64,000 nucleotides of DNA from Hortaea werneckii (taxonomy: Eukaryota; Ascomycota; Dothideomycetes; Mycosphaerellales; Teratosphaeriaceae), in assembly GCA_037044905.1 (NCBI GenBank), contig JBAOKB010000102.1, positions 62,001-126,000 on the forward strand, given 5' to 3'. Both the position numbers and the translations under genes were made by a program. Shown here one piece after another: positions 22,598 through 32,122 of this stretch. Every line of letters starts with the position of its first letter. The first letter of the stretch is position 1. Under the pieces are notes generated by a model. That model was not told the origin of the DNA, ran no database searches, and was given only the letters and a program-made list of their open reading frames with translations.

Positions 22598-23638
22598 ATG
22601 GCGCCCACCGCTGTCGACCCCGGCTCTGAAGTCATCACCAACCCCGGTACACCATCCAACGGCTCTTCTCAAAAACCCCATGAAGAATACCAATACCTAA
22701 ACCTGATCCGCGAAATCCTCGACCATGGCGAACACCGTCCCGACCGCACCGGCACCGGCACCCTCGCCATCCCCTTCCCACCCCAACACCGCTACACCCT
22801 CTCCCGACCCGACGGGACTCCCATCCTGCCCCTCCTCACCACCAAACGCGTCTTCCTCCGCGCCGTCCTCGCCGAACTCCTCTGGTTCATCCGCGGCGAA
22901 ACCCACGCGAAAACGCTGCAAGACCAGAACGTGAAGATCTGGGACGGCAACGCCTCGCGCTCCTACCTCGACAGCATCGGCCTGACGGACCGGGAAGAAG
23001 GCGACTTAGGTCCCGTCTACGGCTTCCAATGGCGCCACTTCGGCGCCGAATACGGCACCGCGCACGACGACTACACGGGGAAGGGGGTCGACCAACTGGC
23101 CGAAGTCGTGCGGAAACTGCGCCATAACCCTTACGATCGCCGCATAATCCTCAGTGCCTGGAACCCCGCCGATCTAGGCAAGATGGCTCTGCCACCCTGT
23201 CACATGTTCGCGCAATTCTACGTGTCGTTCCCCCAGCGGCGCCAGCAGACACCCTCCACCTCCCCCTCGCCAACCCCCGATGAAGCAGAACCAAGGGGAG
23301 TCCTGCACACCCTCCTCTACCAACGCTCCTGCGACATGGGTCTCGGCGTCCCCTTCAACATCGCCTCCTACGCGCTCCTCACGCACATCCTATCCCGCAT
23401 CTGCGACCTCGTCCCGGGGACCCTCACGCACACCATGGGCGACGCGCATATCTACCTCGACCACGCGGAAGCGCTGCAGACGCAGATAACGCGGGAACCG
23501 CGTGAGTTTCCTACGCTGGAGATAAGTGAACGCATGGTGCCGGGGCAGTGTGAGGTGGATAGTGAGTGGCGGGTGGAGGATTTTGAGGTCAGGGGTTATG
23601 TGCCGCATAAGGGGATCGCTATGAAGATGAGTGTGTGA
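22598..23638 (+). CDS. cdc21: Thymidylate synthase
   Basis: A single exon of 346 residues. It converts dUMP to dTMP using methylene-tetrahydrofolate, the only de novo source of thymidylate. Visible motifs are RTGTGTLAIPF, the folate/dUMP region RAVLAELLWFIRG, FQWRHFGAEY, the catalytic cysteine in LPPCHMFAQFYV, RSCDMGLGVPFNIASYALLT and the C-terminal GYVPHKGIAMKMSV. A Pro/Ser/Thr-rich insertion of about 27 residues lies between the catalytic strand and the YQRSCD motif; fungal enzymes often vary there. About 30 extra N-terminal residues precede the core. The start codon sits in a good context (catcATGG). An exact MluI box lies 97 bp upstream. Confidence 0.97.
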   Translation: MAPTAVDPGSEVITNPGTPSNGSSQKPHEEYQYLNLIREILDHGEHRPDRTGTGTLAIPFPPQHRYTLSRPDGTPILPLLTTKRVFLRAVLAELLWFIRGETHAKTLQDQNVKIWDGNASRSYLDSIGLTDREEGDLGPVYGFQWRHFGAEYGTAHDDYTGKGVDQLAEVVRKLRHNPYDRRIILSAWNPADLGKMALPPCHMFAQFYVSFPQRRQQTPSTSPSPTPDEAEPRGVLHTLLYQRSCDMGLGVPFNIASYALLTHILSRICDLVPGTLTHTMGDAHIYLDHAEALQTQITREPREFPTLEISERMVPGQCEVDSEWRVEDFEVRGYVPHKGIAMKMSV

Positions 23639-24184
23639 GGTTTCTTGGCCTTCTTTTTTATCGAAACGCTTATTTATTTTATTTTTATTTTTTTCGGGTC
23701 AGGAGTTGGAACGGGTAGGCATGGGATCTTGCGAGTTCCTTTGATCAAAAAATTGAGGGCTTCTTGTTTTTTCCCTTTTTTTTGGGGGTGGGGTTGGGAG
23801 GAAGTGTAGATAGGGCCATGAATCATGCAGGGTGTGTACTGGAAGCCTTTGTACAGCGAAAGTGGTGACTAGGGAAGAGGAGAACGATGCATGGGGCGGG
23901 AAGACTTCTTCGAAAAAAGGAAGGGGAGCGGTTCCCGACGTTATTGGTTTTCAACGAAGTACGTCGTGTTTTGCATTCGAGTGGGAGTATTGAAGGCGGT
24001 ATAGCGGGTTTGCCCTTTTTATGTTTTTTTTTTTTTTGGTAAGATAGACAATGCTAAAAAGATATACATAGTAGTCGTGAACAGGATACTAATCAGAAAG
24101 CATATCGCTTAGGCGTGGCGCTATGACTAGCCGATCATAAAAGTAGTAGTAACGCGCCGATATACGTCGACTTTTGTATCGTGT
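23639..24184. other. 3' flank of thymidylate synthase, no gene seen
   Basis: T-rich runs at about 23660-23695 and 23765-23785, probably in the 3' UTR. No recognisable coding sequence up to the inverted-repeat element. Confidence 0.5.
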
Positions 24185-24740
24185 CGGAAAAAACCACTGT
24201 CGCATCTCCGAAGCCCTCGAAGTTGCATAGAATTTATAGATACCCCTCCCTACTTCTATATAACCTCTTATATATATTTTCTATTATATAGAATAGGATT
24301 TTAATACCTAAAAAATCGATTTAGAATAGTAATAAGTTCTAAAAAATTCTAAAGAGAAGAATAAGAGGTTAGAAAGGTATAGAATAAGGAATCGTAGTAG
24401 CTTTAGAGCTTTAGAGCTTTGGAGGTTTATATAAGCAAAAAACTCCTAGGACTCCTTTCTACCTTACTATACCCTAATATCTTTTTATTAAAAGGTTTTT
24501 AAACTTTAATATTATTCTAAATCGATTTTTAGGTCTAAATTACCTATTTTATAAAGTATAATAGATTTAAAAGAGGCTTTATAAAGGTAGGGAGGGGTAT
24601 ATAGGATTCTATATAACTTCGAGGTGCGTAGAGCGCGGATTTCGCAGATGCGACAGTGTTTTTTCCGCAATAATAGGCTTGTCGGATTACGCGCGCGCTA
24701 CACAAATCCGGAGTTGCGACAGTGGTTTTGGCCGCTACGG
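24185..24740. mobile_element. MITE-like AT-rich terminal-inverted-repeat element
   Basis: Left end CGGAAAAAACCACTGTCGCA starts at 24185. The same sequence, minus one C, lies inverted at 24648-24667, and a third inverted copy (TGCGACAGTGGTTTT) at 24715-24729. The repeats extend inward: CTCGAAGTT, TATAGAAT and ACCCCTCCCTAC on the left recur inverted on the right (24595-24630). The AT-rich core also contains inverted copies of CCTAAAAATCGATTTAGAAT. There is no open reading frame, so it would be non-autonomous. The strong drop in GC relative to the flanks is what repeat-induced point mutation produces. No clean target-site duplication was found; a TA lies near each outer end. The exact right boundary (24667 or about 24735) is unresolved. 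Confidence 0.7.
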
Positions 24741-24951
24741 TAACAAATTAGGTTGCAAGTTGCAGAGGGCATCAACTAGGATTAGTCTAGAAGCGCTGTG
24801 GCTTGCAGATAAGGCTGCCATGCATCTGCCCAGCCTTGCCAGTAGCGCTTATTGAACGGAATCAAAAGAAACCCTTCTGCGCCCTTCCCAGACCTGCCCT
24901 CTTTTGTGCGAAACGTTACGAAGCTATACCTCCTCTCGTGAGCTTAACATT

Positions 24952-26838
24952 ATGGCGGGAGCCGCAACGCCACAGGACAGCACGGTCAACGGAACGCCTT
25001 GTGAGGATAGGAGCAATGCCTCGCCCAACGCAATTGAACACCAACAGTCGGATCGCACCAACAAAATGACCTCGCAACCTGTCGTCGATGCAGCGCATGA
25101 TCAGAACTCCAGACAACCCCGTTTAGACCCTAATGACCCAACGTTTCAATTAGAGCGTTGGGTCAGACGCGAAACTCTTGCCAAGAAGTATATCGAAACC
25201 TTCAAGAGCTTTATTGGACCCGAGCTCTGGGATGCGTATTTTGAAAAAATGGATCGAGGGGTCGCGAGTGCTATGTCCATTGTGGATTCTCCACCTAGGC
25301 GGCTTCTCCATTTGAGTCTCGAAGATTGCTTGAAGATCGCTTTATGGTCGCCATCTCATATCACGTTTGTCGTAACCGACATTGCGCCAGAATGGATCGG
25401 TGTCCTTGGTGGGTTGTTCAAGATTGATCCACGATTCTTCGTAAATCACTTTTGGTGGCAGTATGCGCCGTTGCCTCCGGATATGTGTCTGCCCTTCTTG
25501 GACAAGCCACCAACTCCGGACATGGTTGCCAGCACAGGAGTCGAAGGCGATCGACAATATTTGTTCGACGAAGTCTTTTACACACAGATACGCTTCCTCC
25601 CACAAGGCACTTGGCACAGGAGTGTCTGGATCGCTCCAGATGCGAATGAAAAAAAGGATGAGAGGGCTCACATCACTGACATTGACTCGAGGAAAGCCGT
25701 CTCAGACATGCAGCAAGATCGCACGTATCAAAGTATGCACTCGACCGGCCATTTCGGACAAAAGCCGGCCGTGTTTCAATCGAATGTCTGGAAGGGACGT
25801 ATTTCTTATTGCAAGCTTGGAGATTCGTCGCGTAAGTCTCGGTGCGCGTAGGCAGTATCGAATCGCAACTAAAGACTCTGTCCAGACCTCCTCTTGATCG
25901 ATGGACATCGGTGGACCAAGGCACCGAGGAGACCACGCGGCGATATATTAATCGCGGATCAAGACGATCGTATTCCAGACTTGACTTTTCTTCATCTACG
26001 CGACTACTCTGAAAGCAAATTGGCTTTGTTCGCTCCTCAACAAGCTTTAACTCAGGAGCACTTCGCATACCTGATCTACGATGCGCTGCAAGATGGCAAT
26101 GCTCACGATATCCTTGACCTCGGCGATGCAGAAGAATTCTTTGTTCATCTTACGGCCAAACGTTGCAAGGCCGCTGTGAGTGAGCTTGAAAAGCAGGTCA
26201 CGCATATTGCGGACGCCGACATTGCAGACTCTGATACAACCGTCTTCGGCCAGCTACATGATTTAAGGAGAGCTGTAGCCAGGTTGCGTTCAATGACGAC
26301 TACAGCCCATAACCGCGCAGAGGGCCGGCTTCGCAAGGACGATCTCCAGAGATTGACAACATCTGCGTTGGACGAATGTGCAAATCTGCGCATCCTGATC
26401 GACGAAACGATACAGCTTGTCATGGGGACCATCACCATCAAAGAAGCGCAAACCAGCAGGATCAATTCCGAGCGCGCCACAGTGCTAACCTTCCTAGCCT
26501 GTATCTATCTTCCGCTCAGCCTCGTCACTGGGATCTTCGGCATGAATATCAAGGAGATTAATGGAGGGGCACCGAGCTGGTACTTTTGCCTTATTGCGCT
26601 GGTTGTGATCGCCTCTGGCACGCTTGGATTGGGGTTTTGGCTGTTACCGACGGAGTCAGTACGCGCACTCAAGCTATCGGCATCTTGGGCCGCGTTGAGG
26701 TCCAAAGCTACCGTCCGATGCACCAAGGTCTTACCAGGACGAGAAAGACTTCGAGCTTTGTTAGACCTGGAAAATCCTCAAACCGGACAGCCAGACGGCG
26801 ATCGCCATGATTTCGGGGACTATAAAACCGTAGGATAG
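24952..26838 (+). CDS. CorA-like divalent cation transporter
   Basis: Exons are 24952-25831 and 25886-26838, giving 610 residues; the intron 25832-25885 is canonical. A long cytosolic N-terminal part carries no recognised motif beyond the fungal CorA-like region. Two C-terminal membrane segments are present: LTFLACIYLPLSLVTGIFGMN (about 493-513), ending in the GMN selectivity signature, and WYFCLIALVVIASGTLGLGFWLL. A helical stretch before TM1 (LRRAVARLRSM to LIDETIQLVMGTI) is the usual stalk helix. CorA proteins form pentameric Mg2+ channels; fungal relatives of this layout are plasma-membrane or uncharacterised. The ATG at 24952 is the first in frame. The gene starts just past the MITE-like element, whose right end is 210-285 bp upstream. 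Confidence 0.85.
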
Positions 26839-27612
26839 GAACCAAGGTATCATGCGTGTTTGCAATCACACCTTGCTTGTGTGGTAGCGTTCAAGATATC
26901 ACAAGCTTGAGTTGCCGTGAATCGCTTATAGCACCGAACATATCTGCTTTTAACCATGCACCGCTAGGATATAGCTGGCTTCGAGCTAGCTGTATACGCT
27001 ATAGCAAATGCATACGATCTGGCCCTCCTTACCCGGAACAGTGCTGTAGTCGACCGTGCACACACGCCGAGAAATTGTTGCATATGAACATCAAAGGGTG
27101 GCCCTGCTAACATCAGCTACACTGCGAGCATAGGATGGGTCAAACGGTCATCTATGGTATTCAACCCTACCCCAGCCCACGACATCTAGTCTCGCTAGTC
27201 TTCTTTCACCCTTTTCTCGCCGCTTTGACAATTCTAGCAACGGCAATGTCCTTGATGAAGAGAGGTTATGTTATCCCCGCCACGGCCTTAAATCCGACGA
27301 CCCCCACCCCGCGCACTCCGCGAAAGGTTAAAGGGTCAAGTTACATCATGTCCCGCGCTGTGCGGCTACATCATATCAAACAACTTGTTCCTGGGGAATT
27401 TAAAAGAGCGCGAGAATATCGTACCTCCTATCGTCTTGAGATCGACAGCTTTGTAGATTCAGTCACGGTTTCTTCGTCTAATTGTCTTGAGATCGAATTG
27501 TGCCTTCACGCCGTAAATCCTTCGAATTTACCTCGAAGAGAGATATATCACAGGAGAAGGGATTTTGCTACTTTGGATATCACTTAGCTAGGAAAACGAG
27601 GAGAGGGATATC
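26839..27612. other. Intergenic, one unconvincing 150-codon frame
   Basis: Upstream of the SDR gene. A frame from 27135 to 27587 is open but has no recognisable domain and abuts the SDR start, so it is more likely promoter and 5' UTR. The phrase TCTTGAGATCGA occurs twice (about 27433 and 27485). Confidence 0.4.
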
Positions 27613-28570
27613 ATGGCTCCCACCGGTCTCGCTATCCTTCTCGGTGCTGGGCCTGTAGTTGTAAGTTCCTCCTTTGGGAATCGACGATGAGATATACCCC
27701 CAACCGTTGATTTTACCTCATTTCTCTCTTTCCATCTTTGAAAAGAAAGAAGACCCCCGGGGATCAATAACAACAACTGAAAACACATGAAGTTTCTCAA
27801 AACAATGTCAACTAACCCCTGCCTCCATCCAGGGCCACGGCATAGCCTGCGCCCTCGCCTCCCCCGAACGAGGCAATCTCGCCATCGCCCTGATCGCCCG
27901 CCGTCAAGAAAAACTCACCGACCTGGTCAACCTCCTCAAAACCCAATGTCCCGGCGCGGTAGCCGAAGGCTTCGTCTCAGACACCAACCCAGACAACCTC
28001 TCCAACGCCTTCAGCCAAATCGCCTCGCACCCCTCCTTCCACAACCTCCCCCTGCGCGCCGCAATCTTCAACCCCAAATGCCCCTCGCGGGTCCCCTACC
28101 TGGAAGAAACCTTCTCCCACTTCTCCGGCCACCTGACCGAATACGTCGGCGGCGCCTTCGCCTTCTCCCAACTGGCCGTGCAACGGCTCCTAGCCGACCA
28201 CGCCTCCCAGCCCGCCACCCTCGCTGAAGGGAGTCCGAAAAAAGGCACCATAATCTTCACGGGGGTAACGGGGGCCCTGAAATGCAACGCGAATTTCGCC
28301 GCGTACGGGGCGGCGCGGGCGGGGGTGCGGCAGTTGAGCCAGAGTATGGCGCGCGAGCTCAGCGAGAAGGGGATCCATGTTGTGCATACGATCGCGAATG
28401 GGCCGATTGCGGCTGCGGTCGGGCCCGGGGAGGCGGAGAGTGAGGAGGTGAAGAGCGGGAAGAGGATTTCCGCTGAGAGTGTCGGGAGGGTGTATTTGGA
28501 TCTTGTGAGGCAGGGCCCGGATTTGTGGACGCAGGAGTTGGATTTGAGGCCTGCGCAGGAGAAGTTTTAG
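27613..28570 (+). CDS. Short-chain dehydrogenase-like protein lacking the catalytic Lys
   Basis: Exons are 27613-27660 and 27833-28570, giving 261 residues. Intron 27661-27832 (172 nt) interrupts the dinucleotide-binding turn, which on splicing reads LGAGPVVGHGIA (GxxxGxG). The rest of the Rossmann fold is recognisable: IALIARRQEKL, IIFTGVTGAL, AAYGAARAGVRQLSQSMARELSEKGIHV, then the C-terminal loop. The classical active site Tyr-xxx-Lys reads Tyr174-GAA-Arg178, and no Ser stands at the usual position 12-15 residues before the Tyr. It may bind NAD(P) without normal SDR catalysis, or use altered chemistry. The substrate cannot be told from sequence. It stands alone, without a biosynthetic cluster around it. 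Confidence 0.83.
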
Positions 28571-29783
28571 AGGGGGGGTTTTTGGTGATGAAGGGGCTGG
28601 GAGGGGTCGGGGGAGGAAGGTAGGGGAGTTGGAGGGGAGGGAGCTCATGGTGTTGGAGTGAGGCTAGTAGGTTTTCCAGTCTCTCTGGTCGCTCACGATA
28701 TCAACCAGCTGCTTATCATTCAACTGACGTTTGTGAACGTTTCGATAGGTACTACGTTGAGTGCGTCATGTTGGAAAAAGACTTGGTTGATGGTTTTTTT
28801 TTCTTCTTAAAGCAGTCATCTTGTCCGCGATCCTCTCCCCTCTGACCCGCGGTTCTGGGGATGAGTTGGCAGACGGTAAAATCGGGACTTACCAATTCGG
28901 CCTCGTGATCTGTGGCTCCGAAGTCCCTATCCTCTTTGCATCTCAGATGGGGTCCTTTTTGGTAGAAGGACAGAGTCTCTAGCGATGAAGGGTTTCAATC
29001 ACCCTTTGTCCGCCGCACCATGAAGCAGGAGGAGGCAGGAGAAGGGAATTCAGCATTCTAGACTGAGGAGATCTCCCGTTTCGATCTGCTGAAGTTTTGT
29101 CCTGTTTTAAATGTAAGATCTGCTCATTGTGCGTACCTTGCTCATCAAAGTACAACTCTTTCGCATCTACTGTGGCCCAGCCCGATGAGACCCGTATAAG
29201 GTCCACAACGGGCTTGACTTTGCAAGGGCTTGATTGGAAAATCTGGCGATCTTTTTCGTCTCTTCTTGTTCAAAGATAGGCAGGTTTGCAGCGGTTTTTT
29301 TTTTTTTTTTTTGGATTCTCTCTTGCACAGAAGGCTTAAATGGAAGCGTTTGATTTTGTCTCACCATCTCATCTGGAGAAGAAGTTGACGTTAAAATCTG
29401 CGTAAAAGCTAAGTATGTTCGCCTCTCTCCTTATGGAGACGCTTCCGCAGCTAAGTCGCTTGAAGTCTGTCATTCGGACGCCTTACTCGATACCTGGACT
29501 AGCGTTTGCTCTTGCTCGTCATTGACTCATTAGATGTATCAATATCCGGCCACTCACCCCTCCGCAAGTCTCTGGTCAATGTCACCAAAGGACATAGCGA
29601 GGCAACCTCACCCAACTCCCACTTGCAAGACCCGAATCCTCGCTCCAAAGGGAAAGATCGAAATAAATACCAAAGCCAAAACCAACACTCAAACCGAGAT
29701 CAAATATCAAAACCCAAAAATCATGATAACATCAGAACCCAACCCCAAACCCCCAGATTCTCACCCGTATCCTCAAATAGCTC
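28571..29783. other. Convergent intergenic region
   Basis: Lies between the SDR 3' end and the 3' end of the duplicated-segment gene. It holds T runs near 28795 and an 18-T run near 29296. The plus-strand frames after 29506 are antisense shadows of the minus-strand gene. No gene seen. Confidence 0.5.
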
Positions 29784-31226
29784 TCAGTACCACCACTCCC
29801 ATCCCCAACCCCACGCATTCCCAAACCCCCACCCCAAAGCCTCCCAACTCCACTCCCCACCCTCCCAATTCGGCACACTCCACAAGACCTTCACCGTCTC
29901 CCGCTCAAACCCAGCTTCCTTCCGCTCCACCATGCCCCACCCCTCCAACTTGACCTTCCCCAACACACCGTCCACCCCAACACCCCCACCCACAACCCTC
30001 CGCATACGTTCTCCATCCCAACCCGACGAACCCAGAACAGCAGGAGCTCCCGGCCCACCCATCCCCAGCCCAGCCAACCACAGATCCTCCCGCGCCGGCA
30101 CAGGCGGGACATACGGCGTGAATAACCTCGTACTCAGCTCCGTAGGCGGGAGGCCAAGCGTCATGACATCGACCGGGTTGAGGAGATATCCGTTTTCGTG
30201 CCCTTCCCACTCGTCTTCGTCTTCGTCCTGGGTACGTTCCCCTGGGGACACGGTTCCGGTTTCCGAGGCTGTGGGGTCGTGGAAGAGGGGGCATGAAGAG
30301 GGGTTCTCGGCGAGTTGGACGAGGAGGCTTTTGTTTAGGGGGATGCGGCCGCGGCGGAGGGAGGTCGGGAGGGTGGGGATGAAGGGTTGGGTTGTTTTCC
30401 AGAGGGTTTCGGTGGAGGGATAGGGGGGTTGGGGGGATGGGGATCGGGATGGAGAGGAGGATGAGGATGCAGATGAGGGGGAGGGCGTGTTGGAAGGGGG
30501 AGGTGGGGTGACGTCCGGGTGGGTTTGGATGGGACTGGTTTCCGGGTGTTGCTGAGGGAGGGTGTGCCGTTCGTCTTTCGAGGGATCGGATTGATGCTGT
30601 TCGTCCTGCTGGAAGGGTTCGACTGGCTCCTCTTTCGCCATAATCAGACGCTCGCTGGATGGTTCGGCGGCTGTCTCGTCCGGGAGAGGTTCCTTACCGT
30701 CAGAGTGCGACTTCTTGACCGCAACATCTTCACTGTCTTCGACTCGATGACTTTCCTCTTGTTGAGGAAGGGGAGTTGACGTGCCTGCTGGAGCAATGGC
30801 TGTTTCATCCCGCTTGGTCGGTTCGACTGGTTCATCTGTCGCCGCCGCCGGACACTCGCTGGATTGTTCCGCAGTCTTGTCGTCTGGAGAAAGTTCCTTC
30901 CCATCAGACTGCGACTTCTTGACCGCAACATCTCCACCGTCGTCGACCGGATGACTTTCTTTCGCCGAAGATGCGACAGGAGGAGATTGTTCAACAGCTC
31001 GCCAGGTGGACAAACGGATGACTTCCTTCCCACGAGCCGTAGGTTTCTGGTTAATTGGGATCTTCCGCTTCTCGGAGTTCTTGTTGCCATCATTCCTTCC
31101 TTTGGAACCGTTGGACTTTCCAGGTTTGGAGGACTGTTGACTGGGCTCCGAGCTCTGGTTGGAAGTCCCGTTTTGCACTCGCCTGGACACATAGCCCGAG
31201 GACGAAGGGACGTTGGTGCGAGTCAT
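29784..31226 (-). CDS. Disordered protein with internal 51-residue duplication, unknown function
   Basis: A single exon of 480 residues starting at a true ATG (31226). The first half is Ser/Lys/Glu/Pro-rich and probably disordered. Residues 91-141 and 159-209 are diverged direct repeats (both contain EDVAVKKS or GDVAVKKS, SDGKE and EPVEP) with a 68-residue period. A Pro/Ser-rich stretch (about 225-270) leads into a more ordered C-terminal region: TTQPFIPTLPTSLRRGRIPL, LNPVDVMTLGLPPTELSTRLF, VPAREDLWLAG, ending in a Trp/Gly-rich tail. I do not recognise the family. The minus-strand frame is preferred over the overlapping plus-strand one because it is longer and has a structured-looking end. 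Confidence 0.65.
   Translation of the reverse strand: MTRTNVPSSSGYVSRRVQNGTSNQSSEPSQQSSKPGKSNGSKGRNDGNKNSEKRKIPINQKPTARGKEVIRLSTWRAVEQSPPVASSAKESHPVDDGGDVAVKKSQSDGKELSPDDKTAEQSSECPAAATDEPVEPTKRDETAIAPAGTSTPLPQQEESHRVEDSEDVAVKKSHSDGKEPLPDETAAEPSSERLIMAKEEPVEPFQQDEQHQSDPSKDERHTLPQQHPETSPIQTHPDVTPPPPSNTPSPSSASSSSSPSRSPSPQPPYPSTETLWKTTQPFIPTLPTSLRRGRIPLNKSLLVQLAENPSSCPLFHDPTASETGTVSPGERTQDEDEDEWEGHENGYLLNPVDVMTLGLPPTELSTRLFTPYVPPVPAREDLWLAGLGMGGPGAPAVLGSSGWDGERMRRVVGGGVGVDGVLGKVKLEGWGMVERKEAGFERETVKVLWSVPNWEGGEWSWEALGWGFGNAWGWGWEWWY
30600..30956 (-). repeat. Diverged direct repeat within coding sequence (204-bp period)
   Basis: Two 153-bp copies at 30804-30956 and 30600-30752, the source of the 51-residue protein duplication. 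Confidence 0.75.
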
Positions 31227-32122
31227 GGCGAAATAGGGCTGAGGATAGTGTGAGGTTGATGTTGTTGTTGTTCAGGAGTTGTATTGCTGACTTGTACAAC
31301 GGCCGCCTTCAGCTTCGAGTTCAGCAGATTTATTGGGAAATGCCGCGCCGGAGACTTGGACAGTCGTTTGCTTGAAGAGGTCAGATATCTTGATCAGATG
31401 GCTGAGAAGTCACGCAGTACCGATTCATGAGGAAGACAAGAGGTATCGTTTGAGCGTGTATGGTCGTCCGAAAATGTCGTGTCTGAATTATCAGTCGTAC
31501 AGATATACCAGAGTTGGACACTGAAGGTGTAAAGGAATCAAGGAGATACCAACCGATCAGAGGCTGACAGGAGCCTTTTTAAGAGAGAAGGGAAGATTCA
31601 TCAGAACTCTATTGCAAACTCCGACAAGAAATAAACGATGCAACCCAAGAGCAGTCGATTGTAAGTTGCAGCAATAAGAATACGCTAGATCCCCAATGTT
31701 TCTCCCGCGAGCGTGGGAAAATGGTCCATACATCCGGGATTCGGCTTTGAAGAGAGGCACAAGGACGCTGATAGCTCCTGCCAATTTTTGGTGAAGGTGC
31801 AAGAGGTAAGAATGACTTTGCATGTAGGAAATGCGTCAGATATAAAGGAGCGAGGTTGAGAATGCGATATAATGGTGGCGTGGCCGGGGGCAGGGGTCTG
31901 ATGCGGTACCGTGGTAGCTTTGGAAACATGTTCCCCGCTTGGCTCCCACGAATGGGGATAGAAGCGGAGTTAGGGAGTATTCCATGTTGGTCCACGGAAG
32001 ATATGGCATACGGGGGATGCGCGAGGAAAGAAATGCGTGCGATACATTGTAAACGAATATCGAGGGTTGTTGATAGCATGTCCCTGTTTGATTAATACTG
32101 ATAGCGCCCATCGCAGGCCAAA
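31227..32122. other. Intergenic, no gene seen
   Basis: Upstream of the duplicated-segment gene and downstream of rrp8. Frames here, up to 156 codons on the minus strand, show no recognisable domain. Confidence 0.5.

Noticed and set aside
27135..27587. 150-codon plus-strand frame just before the SDR gene
   Set aside because: It has an ATG but no recognisable domain and ends 25 bp before the SDR start, where the 5' UTR is expected.
29506..30423. 305-codon plus-strand frame, Pro/Ser/His-rich
   Set aside because: Antisense shadow of the longer minus-strand gene at 29784-31226, whose C-terminal half looks structured.
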